DNA from: Elusimicrobiota bacterium
GTDB lineage: Bacteria; Elusimicrobiota; Elusimicrobia; FEN-1173
Assembly (NCBI GenBank): GCA_016715645.1
Contig: JADJZR010000011.1
Coordinates: 75,672-139,671, forward strand
Direction: 5' to 3'
Length of the DNA stretch: 64,000 nt
Below the pieces are notes generated by a model. The model saw nothing but the letters and a program-made list of their open reading frames with translations, searched no databases and had not been told where the DNA came from. Positions 16,966 to 25,452 of the stretch are shown piece after piece; positions within the stretch are counted from its first letter, which is position 1, and the number at the start of each line of letters is the position of its first letter. The translations under genes and the position numbers were made by a program.

Positions 16966-19110
16966 ATGGGACGACATCCGAAACGAAAAAACTCTTTCTT
17001 CGAAAAGTTTTCACGAAAAGGGAATAAATCCCAGGGGACACCGGTCCCCAAGGGGGCGACTGTCCCTCGCGGAACGAACGTCCCGACGAAGGCCTTGACG
17101 AATGTCCCAAAGAAAACGGTTTTTAAGGTGAAATTGCCCTCGGGGGCGAACGCTCCCTTGGGCGCGAATGCCCCGACGAACGTCCCCCCAGGGGCTTTTG
17201 TGGAAGGAAAGATTCAACACAAAGGCCGGTTCGGATTTGTGTTGTCGGAAACGGTTGGAAAACCGGACCTTTTTATTTCGGGGTCGTCGTTGAAACTGGC
17301 CATGAACGGCGACCGGGTACGGGCACGGACACTCCGTGGGGGGGATCGGCCCGAAGGGGAGATTGTGTCGGTGGTGACACGGGCGAGGACCACCTTGGTG
17401 GGCACATTCCAGGGCGGGTCGCGCCCGGTGTTGGTGCTGGAAGGGCCCGGCGATCCGGTGACGATTTTAGACAAAGGCGCGGTCCGGCCGGAAACCGGCG
17501 ACCTGTGCGCTTTAACCGTGACGCGATGGGCCACCGCCCACGAACCCGCGGGCGGAACGCTCACGGAAGTGTTGGGCCGGCGCAACGATCCCGCTGCTGA
17601 TCTCAAATTTTTACTTCGCAAATATTCGATTGCCGATGCGTTTTCGGCGGACGTGGAAAAGGAAGCCCAATCGTTCGGCGACGATGTGCCTCCGGCGGCC
17701 TGGGAAGGGCGAAAATCGTTCTTTGACGTTCCGGTGTTCACCATCGACGGGTCCGACGCGAAAGATTTCGATGACGCGGTTTCCCTCGAAGAACGTCCCG
17801 AAGGGGGCTGGCGGTTGGGGGTTCATATTGCCGACGTGTCCCACTATGTTCGGGAAGGGACTCCTCTCGATGAGGAGGCGCGGCGGCGCAGTACGAGCGT
17901 TTACTTGTCCGGAGCGGTGGTGCCGATGCTCCCGTTTCCGTTATCGGACAACTTGTGTTCGTTGCGTCCCCACGTGCCGCGGTTGACGTTGACGTGCCGG
18001 ATGGATTTGAACGCCGAAGGCGAAGTGACGGGCCATGAGATTTTTGAAAGCGTCATCCGCAGCGCGCGGCGGTTCACGTATGAAGAGGTGGAATCGTTGT
18101 TGAAAGGGGAAACGGCGTTGGACGTGTCGCCGTCGGTGCAGTCGGCGGTTCGGCGGATGGGCGAGTTGGCGCGGCGTCTTCGGGACCGTCGGTTCGGGCG
18201 CGGGTCCCTCGATTTTGATTTTCCGGAACCGCACATCGTGGTGGACGACCAGGGTTGGCCGGTGGACGCCCGACGCCGCGAGCGGGGGGAAAGCCACCGC
18301 TTGATTGAAGAGTTCATGCTGTTGGCCAACGAGACCGTGGCTCGGAGCATGGCGTCCCTGCCCTTTCTTTATCGCATCCACGAACGGCCGGACCCCGCCA
18401 AAATGGAATCGTTGGAAAAAACGTTACGGGCCGTGGGTGTGGGGGTTCCTGGCGGGTTGCACGACGGGCATCCCGCGGCGCTTCAACGGGTTTTGGCGGG
18501 GGTTCGCGGCAAACCCATGGAACCCATGGTTCACATGATGGTGTTGCGCAGTTTAAAACAGGCCGTCTATTCGCCGACCAACGCGGGCCATTTCGGATTG
18601 GCGTCAAAGGCTTACACCCATTTTACGTCCCCCATACGGCGGTATCCGGACCTGCTGGTCCACCGGTTGGTGAAAGAACGGGCCCAGGGCCGGTTAACCC
18701 CGCAACGCCAGGAAGTTTGGAAGAGCCGGTTGCCGGAGTGGACCGCCAAAGCGTCGGCCCAGGAGCGGGTGGCCGTGGAAGCGGAACGAGAATTTTTAGA
18801 CCTGAAACGGGCCCAGCTGATGTCCCGCCGGGTGGGGGAAACCTTCGACGCGGTGGTGACGGGGGTGACGGGGTTTGGGCTGTTTGTTCAGCCGACCACG
18901 GTGTTCGTGGAAGGACTGGTGCCGTTGCAAGATTTGCGCGACGACTTTTACCATTACGACGAACTCAGAGCCCAACTGCGAGGCCGACGGACCGGCCGGA
19001 TATTTCGGATGGGCCAACCCCTTCGTGTTCAGCTGGCGGGCGCGAACACCGAAAAGCGTCAACTGGATTTTGTTTTAGAACCCTCCGGTTCTTCCCCGCG
19101 GTCCCGATGA
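16966..19110 (+). CDS. rnr: Ribonuclease R (RNB/S1 exoribonuclease)
   Basis: 714 residues. RNase R degrades structured RNA 3' to 5'. A basic N-terminus is followed by an unusual repetitive stretch (about residues 23-73) of GxNVP / GANAP-type units encoded by clustered hairpin repeats (17034-17199). A cold-shock-like OB domain starts about residue 80 (GKIQHKGRFGFVLSE), and the RNB catalytic domain follows (FTIDGSDAKDFDDAVSLE near 260, with the metal-binding Asp cluster, and HIADVSHYV). The HFTSPIRRYPDLLVHRL segment near 545 and a C-terminal S1 domain (FDAVVTGVTGFGLFVQPT) complete the family architecture. The extension apart, length and order are normal. Confidence 0.96.
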   Translation: MGRHPKRKNSFFEKFSRKGNKSQGTPVPKGATVPRGTNVPTKALTNVPKKTVFKVKLPSGANAPLGANAPTNVPPGAFVEGKIQHKGRFGFVLSETVGKPDLFISGSSLKLAMNGDRVRARTLRGGDRPEGEIVSVVTRARTTLVGTFQGGSRPVLVLEGPGDPVTILDKGAVRPETGDLCALTVTRWATAHEPAGGTLTEVLGRRNDPAADLKFLLRKYSIADAFSADVEKEAQSFGDDVPPAAWEGRKSFFDVPVFTIDGSDAKDFDDAVSLEERPEGGWRLGVHIADVSHYVREGTPLDEEARRRSTSVYLSGAVVPMLPFPLSDNLCSLRPHVPRLTLTCRMDLNAEGEVTGHEIFESVIRSARRFTYEEVESLLKGETALDVSPSVQSAVRRMGELARRLRDRRFGRGSLDFDFPEPHIVVDDQGWPVDARRRERGESHRLIEEFMLLANETVARSMASLPFLYRIHERPDPAKMESLEKTLRAVGVGVPGGLHDGHPAALQRVLAGVRGKPMEPMVHMMVLRSLKQAVYSPTNAGHFGLASKAYTHFTSPIRRYPDLLVHRLVKERAQGRLTPQRQEVWKSRLPEWTAKASAQERVAVEAEREFLDLKRAQLMSRRVGETFDAVVTGVTGFGLFVQPTTVFVEGLVPLQDLRDDFYHYDELRAQLRGRRTGRIFRMGQPLRVQLAGANTEKRQLDFVLEPSGSSPRSR
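17034..17200. repeat. Cluster of degenerate GGGGNC-type hairpins inside rnr
   Basis: One perfect unit (GGGGAC, 4-base loop, GTCCCC; 17034-17049) is followed by several imperfect ones: 17052 onward, around 17085, 17142-17156, 17159-17175 and 17180-17195. All keep a CGAAYG or CGACTG core. Together they encode the Gly/Asn/Ala/Pro-rich segment of RNase R, which is not part of the family fold. It looks like repeated insertion and decay of the same element found at four other places in the window. Confidence 0.65.
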
Positions 19111-19119
19111 TTCGTCCCC

Positions 19120-19148
19120 TTGACAGGGGGGTCTTTCGGCCATAGACT
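19120..19148 (+). promoter_or_regulatory. Sigma-70-type promoter for the pilin operon
   Basis: TTGACA (19120-19125), a 17-base spacer and TAGACT (19143-19148), followed by a 21-base leader carrying GGGAGGGAGG before ATG 19170. It lies just after the rnr stop codon. Confidence 0.75.
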
Positions 19149-19169
19149 TACGTGTCGGGAGGGAGGGGT

Positions 19170-21764
19170 ATGATTTTAAAGAGAACCCGCGGACCTGCTG
19201 GGCGAAGCGGGGCGGGCATTACGTTGGTTGAACTCATGATCGCCATGGTCATCCTGGTGGTAGCGGCCATCGGGGTCATGGGCGTATTCATTTACATTGC
19301 CAAATCCATCCAACATTCCAAATGCCGAGGATTGGCATCCAACCTTTCTCAGGAACAGCTTCAGGTATTGAAACAAAAAAATTATTACCGCGTGATGGTG
19401 ACCACCTCGACGGCGTTTCGAAACGAGTTCAACCCACCGGTGGCTTACGACACCGGCTACTACCTTCCGGAAACCATTTTGGAGGGGGGGCTGAGGTTCA
19501 CGCGACTGACCCACGTGGAATGGGCCATGGAAGTGTCCGGCAACATCGTTGGTCTGGCACCCACTTCGTCGGAAACAAATCTGAAACTGCTGACCGTCAC
19601 CACCATTTGGCAAGTGGATGGCGAGTGGTACAAAGTTCAAATCCGCAACGTTTTATCCAACCCCGACTCGGTGGTGGCCTCAAGCCTTTTGACGGGCACG
19701 GTGACTGACGGAGGGGCGCCCGTGCCCAACGCGCTCGTGACCGTGTCGGAAAACACAGGCGCTTTGGACACCAGCGATTCCACGGGAAAATACATGATTA
19801 CGTTGTTTCCCGGCAGTTACAATCTCACGTGCGAAGCCCAGGGCTATTTCACCAAAACCGCGTCCGTGGCGATTTCCACTAACGCGACCGCCACCGTCAA
19901 CTTTGTGTTAACGGCCATGACCTCGGCCACCTTGTCGGGCTACGTCTGGAACAACGACCATTTGGTCATCAGCCAGGTGGTGGGCAGTTCGCCCACATCA
20001 ACGGGATTTGATCAGGAATACGTGGAAATTTTTAATCCCACCACCTGGACGTGGACAGTGAACGGCGTTTTGGGGCTGACGTTTCAACGCAAACCCGCTC
20101 AAGATCCAAACCCCATCAACATTGCCATCGACTATTCGGCCAGTCCCATGAACATTGTTCCCGGCGGATTTTATTTGTTCGCCAACACGACCACCGTCGT
20201 CGTGGCTGGAGCGTCGGTCGCGGCCGACGCGGTGTGGGAATGCGCTCCCGGCGGCCCCAACGAAACCAATTTCGCGCCCCGATTCGTGACCACGGCGGGA
20301 ATGGAAAATTACAACGTGATCCCAGTGTTCGATGACGGGATCGCCAGCGCCGCCGGCGGGGTTCGCCTGTTCGACATCGCCATGGGGCAGACGATAGACG
20401 CCATCGGCTGGTCCGGCGATGGCAACCAATCTCCGGGATCCCAATCCTACGAAACCACTCCGCTTGCCCAAAATATCGGGATACAGCGCAACGAACTGTA
20501 TGCCCGCTACGCGTCCACCGCCGGGATCAATGGCAGTATGGGGCCGGCCTACGATTCCAATAACAACAGCGACGAATGGTATGGAGGCACGATGTGGACG
20601 CCGCCACGCAACACGTCATCCGCGGTGCGTCCCGTCTACGCCGGCACGCCCGCCATCGGCGCGGCGGTGACGTGCAACGACGGGTTGTCCGCGTCCGTGA
20701 GCGCGGCCAGTACGGGTTCGCCGCCCCTGGCGAAATTTTCGTTACCCAACGTGGCCACGGGCACGTGGACTGTTTTTATTGCGTCGGGCACCAAAGCCCA
20801 CGAGATGACCAACGTGACCGTCAGCGCGTCGGGGACCCTGTGGATTCCCAACGCCGACACATCGCCGGCGTGGCCCTTTGCGGACCATTACGATGTTTTT
20901 CTTTCCACGGTCAATGAGGAAGGCTACATTTCCGGGACAGTTAAAAACGCGGTTAACGCCGCCATTTCGCCGGCCATTGTGGTGTCGAACGGATCGCGCA
21001 GTACCACGGCGTCCACCGTGACGGGCGTCTACATGTTCAAATCGTTACCGGGCCCCTACACGGTGTGGGCGAACCCAAACAATACCAATTCCAGCTACGT
21101 GAGCGACTCGGTGGCTTCCGTGGTGGTCACGGCCGGCCAGGTCACGTCCAACGTCAATTTTACCTTGGCCCAAGCCGGCCAAATTAAAGGATTCGTGACC
21201 CGGGACGGAATCAATCCGCTTCCGGGCGTGGCCATGACGGCCACCAACGCCGCCGGGTTTGTGGAATCCTCCCAGGTGAGCGGGTCGGACGGACGGTTCA
21301 CCATGGCGAACGTTTCCACGGGGCCATTTGTGGTGGAACCTATTTTGAATTCCGGTGAAACCACCAGTCCCGCTTCCGCCAACGTTACGGTGGGCGTGGG
21401 CACCAGCGTGTGGTCCGCGACGTACACCATTCGGGGCGCGATGGGCGGCGTGCGGGGATCGGTGAGCAAGGGCGGTTCGCCCATCAAAACCGGCGTGATG
21501 GTGATTGTGACCACCACCACCATTGCCGCGGCACCCCCCACCTTAAGCCAAGCGTCTTTGACCGGTGTGCCCTACTACGCGGGAGCCAGCAACGAAGACG
21601 GCACTTACAGTTTGGAAGTGCGGGGAAGCACCTCCACGTCTTACCGGGTGTATGCCTATTATCATGTTCCCTCCGGGGCGAGTTGGTCGATTTACTCCGG
21701 TATGGCGGCGGGGGTTTGGGTGACCCCGGGGATCACGACCACCACGGTCAATTTTAGTTGGTGA
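19170..21764 (+). CDS. Giant prepilin: type IV pilin N-terminus, lamin-tail-like domain, regulatory-like repeats
   Basis: 864 residues. The N-terminus is a class III (prepilin) signal: a basic leader ending GAG, cleaved before ITLVELMIAM with Glu at +5, then the hydrophobic alpha-1 helix. Beyond a pilin-like region (to about 165) come carboxypeptidase-regulatory-like beta domains (about 170-250). A lamin-tail-like domain follows (about 265-440; LVISQVVGSSPTS, QEYVEIFNPT, IDAIGWSGDG). Then come at least three further regulatory-like repeats (about 585-860; NAAISPAIVVSNGSRST, INPLPGVAMTATNAAG). It would be a very large minor pilin displayed at a pilus or pseudopilus tip, which is inference. Promoter and strong Shine-Dalgarno immediately precede it; the stop overlaps the next prepilin gene as TGATG. 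Confidence 0.88.
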   Translation: MILKRTRGPAGRSGAGITLVELMIAMVILVVAAIGVMGVFIYIAKSIQHSKCRGLASNLSQEQLQVLKQKNYYRVMVTTSTAFRNEFNPPVAYDTGYYLPETILEGGLRFTRLTHVEWAMEVSGNIVGLAPTSSETNLKLLTVTTIWQVDGEWYKVQIRNVLSNPDSVVASSLLTGTVTDGGAPVPNALVTVSENTGALDTSDSTGKYMITLFPGSYNLTCEAQGYFTKTASVAISTNATATVNFVLTAMTSATLSGYVWNNDHLVISQVVGSSPTSTGFDQEYVEIFNPTTWTWTVNGVLGLTFQRKPAQDPNPINIAIDYSASPMNIVPGGFYLFANTTTVVVAGASVAADAVWECAPGGPNETNFAPRFVTTAGMENYNVIPVFDDGIASAAGGVRLFDIAMGQTIDAIGWSGDGNQSPGSQSYETTPLAQNIGIQRNELYARYASTAGINGSMGPAYDSNNNSDEWYGGTMWTPPRNTSSAVRPVYAGTPAIGAAVTCNDGLSASVSAASTGSPPLAKFSLPNVATGTWTVFIASGTKAHEMTNVTVSASGTLWIPNADTSPAWPFADHYDVFLSTVNEEGYISGTVKNAVNAAISPAIVVSNGSRSTTASTVTGVYMFKSLPGPYTVWANPNNTNSSYVSDSVASVVVTAGQVTSNVNFTLAQAGQIKGFVTRDGINPLPGVAMTATNAAGFVESSQVSGSDGRFTMANVSTGPFVVEPILNSGETTSPASANVTVGVGTSVWSATYTIRGAMGGVRGSVSKGGSPIKTGVMVIVTTTTIAAAPPTLSQASLTGVPYYAGASNEDGTYSLEVRGSTSTSYRVYAYYHVPSGASWSIYSGMAAGVWVTPGITTTTVNFSW

Positions 21765-22264
21765 TGGATATCCCGATGACACGACGACAAGGATTCACGT
21801 TGGTGGAAACGGTGATCACAGCGTCCATATTGTGCATGCTGGCGTTGGTGATCGTGCCGTTGTTGCTTCACTCAACTCGATTTTTCCTGCTGAACCGTAC
21901 TCGGGTGGAACTGCAACGGGACGCCCGGTCGGCGTTGGCTGTGATCACTAAAACGTTAAGGCAAGCCCAGTCGTCGACCATCGTGATCAGCCAGGTTAAC
22001 GGCCAACCCTACTATTCGCAAATTGCTTTCAGCGACGTGGGGGGGGTCTCTTTTGTGTATCGGCAAACCGGCACCGTGCTTCAAGAAACACGGGGAGCCC
22101 AAACCCGGACGTTAAGCGACGATTTGCGGTTTCTTAATTTTTATTTTCCGCGCTCGGACGATATGACCATCGTGTCGGTTTCGCTGACCCTGGAAAAAGC
22201 GATTTATGAGGGCAAAACCAAAGCCCTGCACGTGGCCACCGAACGGGTTCGAGTGATGAATTGA
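21764..22264 (+). CDS. PilW/GspJ-like prepilin
   Basis: 166 residues from the ATG that overlaps the upstream stop; a second ATG at 21776 would give a shorter leader. The prepilin motif is MTRRQG cleaved before FTLVETVITAS with Glu at +5, followed by a long hydrophobic helix. The rest is a compact beta-rich domain with a GspJ/PilW-like pattern (RDARSALAVITKTLRQAQ, then VSFVYRQTGTVLQE). Minor pilins of this class prime pilus or type II pseudopilus assembly. It is co-transcribed with the giant prepilin and ends in an overlap region with the following PilX-like gene. No prepilin peptidase or assembly ATPase is in the window. Confidence 0.88.
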   Translation: MDIPMTRRQGFTLVETVITASILCMLALVIVPLLLHSTRFFLLNRTRVELQRDARSALAVITKTLRQAQSSTIVISQVNGQPYYSQIAFSDVGGVSFVYRQTGTVLQETRGAQTRTLSDDLRFLNFYFPRSDDMTIVSVSLTLEKAIYEGKTKALHVATERVRVMN

Positions 22265-22275
22265 GGGGGACAAGA

Positions 22276-23667
22276 ATGCGCCATCGACTTTCAGGTCAAA
22301 TACTTGTGGGGGCCACTCTGCTGATTTTGATGTTGATGATTTTGATCCCCCTCATGGTTCAATGGAGCCAAGACGAATCCAAATGGGCGGTCAAAGACCA
22401 GCAAACGACTACCACGTTTAATTTGGCGGAAGGCGCTGTGGATCGCGCCTTATGGAAGTTAAAAAGTTCCACCGCCACGTGGGCCGCCGCGGCGTCGGGA
22501 ACGGTGATCGCGGGATACAATTTGGACGTGGTCTACGCCGATATCATCGGGGCCCTTTATCGGATCCGATTTTCGTCGGGGCCGTCCACCAACCAGGTCA
22601 CGGTGTTCGCCGAGGGAAAAGATTTGAAGTCGGGCCAAGTTCGAGCCATCAGCGGGGTCTACGAAAACAGGGCGTTTCCGGGTCCCTTGCTGTCCGGCGG
22701 CAACGTCAACTACGCGGGGACCTTCGACGCTCAATGGGGCCCGATTATGGCCCAAGGCAACATCACCATTTCCGGCACCGCCGCGACCCGTTATTTCCCG
22801 CGCAAATTTTCCAAACAGGTGGTCACGGGCACCAGCGGAAATCCCCGGGACAGATCGGGCATCAACCCGCCCAACACCGACAACGTGGAGTGGTGGTCCG
22901 ATTACCCTGTGCCGGACTTGCCCCTGCTGGATTTTGTGACCATGCGCTCGTCGGCATCCGCTTCCGGCACCTTGAATTATCGAACCAACGACAACACCTC
23001 GGGATCTGGGAAATGTGTTGGCTGGTCAGGCATGGGACGCTGTCAATCGGCCGGCACCACCGCCGCCGCCCACGTGAACGCCACCACCGCCCATTTTTTT
23101 AATTCCAACAATCACGCCCAATCCAAAAATAATCGGTTGTGGTACTGGGACCAAAACCTGATCATGAGCGGGAACATGGACAGCCCCGGATGCCGTCGGT
23201 TGGGTCTTTACGGAACAGTGATTGTGCGGGGCAACATGACCATCGATTCCGGAGACTGTTACACCTACACCGGTCCGGTGCCCGCCAACGCGTGGAAAGA
23301 ATACGCCAAAATCAGCGCCGCGACCAGCGACACGGCGACCACCAACCAATACCCCGCCGATAACGGGTTAAGAACAAACCGATTGACATTCCAACATGGG
23401 TCGGAGACATGGACCGGCGGGCCGATCTCGGGCAACACCGACGTGGGTATCCGAGGATTCGTTTATGCGGGCGGCAACATGACGTTCAATTCGCTTTCAG
23501 ACGTGGCGGGAACCGTGTGGGTGGTTGGCAACGTGGTCAACAACGATAGCAGTGGTGAACGGGTATTGTTGTTTTACGAGCCCAACTTCACCCTGCCCCT
23601 TCTCAACGTGGTCCTCGGCCGTGTCACCTGGGACGAAGTGTCCCCCACGTCCAATCCCTGGCCCTAA
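22276..23667 (+). CDS. PilX-like pilus assembly protein, large
   Basis: 463 residues from ATG 22276, preceded by GAGGGGGA. A hydrophobic N-terminal helix (LSGQILVGATLLILMLMIL) resembles PilX/GspK-type minor pilins, whose leader is less canonical. The sequence after it (FNLAEGAVDRALWKLKS) is the conserved amphipathic helix of that group. The remaining 350 residues are beta-rich with repeated 'GGNVNYAGTF', 'GNITISGTA', 'RGNMTIDSGD', 'GGNMTFNS' units, suggesting a beta-solenoid. This would be the third exported subunit of the operon. About 165 bases follow without a gene. Confidence 0.8.
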   Translation: MRHRLSGQILVGATLLILMLMILIPLMVQWSQDESKWAVKDQQTTTTFNLAEGAVDRALWKLKSSTATWAAAASGTVIAGYNLDVVYADIIGALYRIRFSSGPSTNQVTVFAEGKDLKSGQVRAISGVYENRAFPGPLLSGGNVNYAGTFDAQWGPIMAQGNITISGTAATRYFPRKFSKQVVTGTSGNPRDRSGINPPNTDNVEWWSDYPVPDLPLLDFVTMRSSASASGTLNYRTNDNTSGSGKCVGWSGMGRCQSAGTTAAAHVNATTAHFFNSNNHAQSKNNRLWYWDQNLIMSGNMDSPGCRRLGLYGTVIVRGNMTIDSGDCYTYTGPVPANAWKEYAKISAATSDTATTNQYPADNGLRTNRLTFQHGSETWTGGPISGNTDVGIRGFVYAGGNMTFNSLSDVAGTVWVVGNVVNNDSSGERVLLFYEPNFTLPLLNVVLGRVTWDEVSPTSNPWP

Positions 23668-23798
23668 TCAGGGGACTAAGCAGTAACCCAGTTTCAATGT
23701 GCCAGGAACTTCGGCAAGGCCGGAATGGAAACTGACTTATACGAATAGCATGGGAATTCGTGAAGTCAACTATACGTTTTCCCGGGTAAAAAATATTT

Positions 23799-23827
23799 TT
23801 GACCTCGGGGTGGGGAAATGGTTAAAT
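23799..23827 (+). promoter_or_regulatory. Possible promoter giving a leaderless tmk transcript
   Basis: TTGACC (23799-23804), 17-base spacer, TTAAAT (23822-23827). The tmk GTG begins seven bases later, so transcription would start at or next to the start codon. No Shine-Dalgarno is present. Confidence 0.45.
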
Positions 23828-23834
23828 CTCCGTC

Positions 23835-24503
23835 GTGAAACGGGGATTGTTTATCACTTTTGAAGGCGGGGAAGGGTCTGGGAAAAGCACCCAGGCCCGT
23901 TTGTTGGCCGACCGACTGCGAAAAATGGGGCGGGCGGTCGAGCATACGCGGGAACCAGGGGGCACGTCCATCGCCGAATCGGTTCGGCGGGTTTTGCTCA
24001 ATCCGTCCAGCCGTGTGGCGCCTTTAACCGAACTGATGCTGTACGAAGCGGCCCGGGCCCAGCATTTGGCCGAAGTGGTGACCCCGGCCCTGGCCGCCGG
24101 TAAAATTGTTGTCTGCGAACGATACACCGACGCCACCGAAGCGTACCAGGGTTTTGGCCGACGGCTGGACCTCAAAAAAATCCGCGTTCTTAACTCGATT
24201 GCCACCGACGGGCTTCGGCCCGATCGGACCTTTCTGTTGGATGTCCCGGTCGGGCAAGGGCTATCGGCGGCCCGGGGTTTAACCAAACGGTTGTCCGCGG
24301 GCTCGGCCCGGGCCGTCGGCGGGGACCGGATCGAACGGGAATCGACCGCTTTTCATAAACGGGTTCGGCGTGGCTATTTGGCGTTGGCCCGCCGGGACAA
24401 AAAAAGGATTTGCGTGATCGCCTGGGGCCTGTCTATCGACCACGTCCACGGGCGCATTCTTCAAGAGTTGGCTCCCCTGCTCCATGGCAAACGAAATCGC
24501 TGA
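23835..24503 (+). CDS. tmk: Thymidylate kinase
   Basis: 222 residues. dTMP kinase makes dTDP for DNA synthesis. The P-loop is FEGGEGSGKST near residues 7-17; the substrate segments are TREPGGT, LLNPSSR, LMLYEAARAQHL (donor side) and VVCERYTDATEAYQGFGR, which carries the DR-type Arg and the Gln/Gly of the dTMP pocket. The LID region (GLSAARGLTKR) is moderately long. It starts at GTG 23835 with no upstream Shine-Dalgarno and overlaps holB by 20 bases. tmk-holB is a conserved bacterial pair. Confidence 0.96.
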   Translation: MKRGLFITFEGGEGSGKSTQARLLADRLRKMGRAVEHTREPGGTSIAESVRRVLLNPSSRVAPLTELMLYEAARAQHLAEVVTPALAAGKIVVCERYTDATEAYQGFGRRLDLKKIRVLNSIATDGLRPDRTFLLDVPVGQGLSAARGLTKRLSAGSARAVGGDRIERESTAFHKRVRRGYLALARRDKKRICVIAWGLSIDHVHGRILQELAPLLHGKRNR

Positions 24504-25452
24504 ACGCTTCTTCCCGGAAGTGTTGGGTCAAGACAACGCGGTTCAAACGTTGACCGCGGCCTTAACGGCGGGTCGGGCACCCCACGCCTATTTGTTTACG
24601 GGCCCTGCCGGCGTGGGCAAAAAAACCACGGCCCGGGCCTGGGCCAAGGCCCTCTTATGCGTGTCGCCCACTTCGGTGGGGATTCCCTGCGCGGCGTGTT
24701 CCGCCTGCAAAAAAGTCAACGCCCACAGCCATCCGGACCTGTTGTGGGTGGATTTTGAGTTTCAAGCGGCTCTGCTCAAGGAACCCCTGGACAAACAGAA
24801 ATCGTTAAAAATCGCCACGGTGCGGGAAATGGAACGTCTCTTGCGATTGAAACCGTTGGAAGGGCGGGTAAAAGTGGCGGTCCTGACACCCGCCGACCTG
24901 GTGGGGGACGACGCGTCCCACGCCCTGCTAAAAATTTTGGAAGAGCCGCCGCCGGGCACTCACATTGTTTTAATTTCTGACGAAGCCGGCGCCCTGTTGG
25001 CCACTATTCGGTCGCGCTGTCAGCGGGTTCGGTTTCGGCCCTTGGCCCTGGAGGTGGTGTCGGACATTGTGGCGCGCGAACACGGAAACCGACCCGCCGC
25101 CGAGGTGGACCGCGCCGCGCGCGCCGCCGATGGCTCGGTGGAACGGGCCCGCGCGCTGTTGGAAGAAAACACCGTGCTGGCTTTTGACTGGGCCACGTGT
25201 CCGCTCAGCGAGCTGTTAACCTGGTGCGAGGGATTTCAAAATCCCCGGGTGGGCCGGACCGGAGCGGAACGGTTTTTGGAAGCCCTGTTGGCTCAGTTTC
25301 AGTTGGATGTTCGGGCTGGGGATCGGTCCGCGGACGATTTGGACCGAGCCCTGCTCGCGCTCACGCGGATCCGCCAAAACGCCAACGTGGGCCTGACGCT
25401 CCAACATCTTTTGCTTCACATTCGACGTAACGCGCGAAAACACGGAGGGTAA
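24484..25452 (+). CDS. holB: DNA polymerase III delta-prime subunit
   Basis: 322 residues, AAA+ clamp-loader subunit. P-loop GPAGVGKKTTARAWAK at about 40-55, zinc module with four cysteines (CVSPTSVGIPCAACSACKK, about 60-78), LLKILEEPPPGTH (sensor/box VI region), and TIRSRCQRVRF carrying the SRC motif that gives the arginine finger. Many delta-prime proteins have a degenerate P-loop; this one is intact, so ATP binding is possible. The C-terminal collar domain is helical. It overlaps tmk by 20 bases and its stop abuts the metG ATG. Confidence 0.94.
   Translation: MANEIAERFFPEVLGQDNAVQTLTAALTAGRAPHAYLFTGPAGVGKKTTARAWAKALLCVSPTSVGIPCAACSACKKVNAHSHPDLLWVDFEFQAALLKEPLDKQKSLKIATVREMERLLRLKPLEGRVKVAVLTPADLVGDDASHALLKILEEPPPGTHIVLISDEAGALLATIRSRCQRVRFRPLALEVVSDIVAREHGNRPAAEVDRAARAADGSVERARALLEENTVLAFDWATCPLSELLTWCEGFQNPRVGRTGAERFLEALLAQFQLDVRAGDRSADDLDRALLALTRIRQNANVGLTLQHLLLHIRRNARKHGG

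Noticed and set aside
16966..17200. RNase R start further downstream to exclude the repetitive segment
   Set aside because: No start codon with signals precedes the OB domain in frame at a suitable place, while TAGACT and ATG 16966 are well placed.
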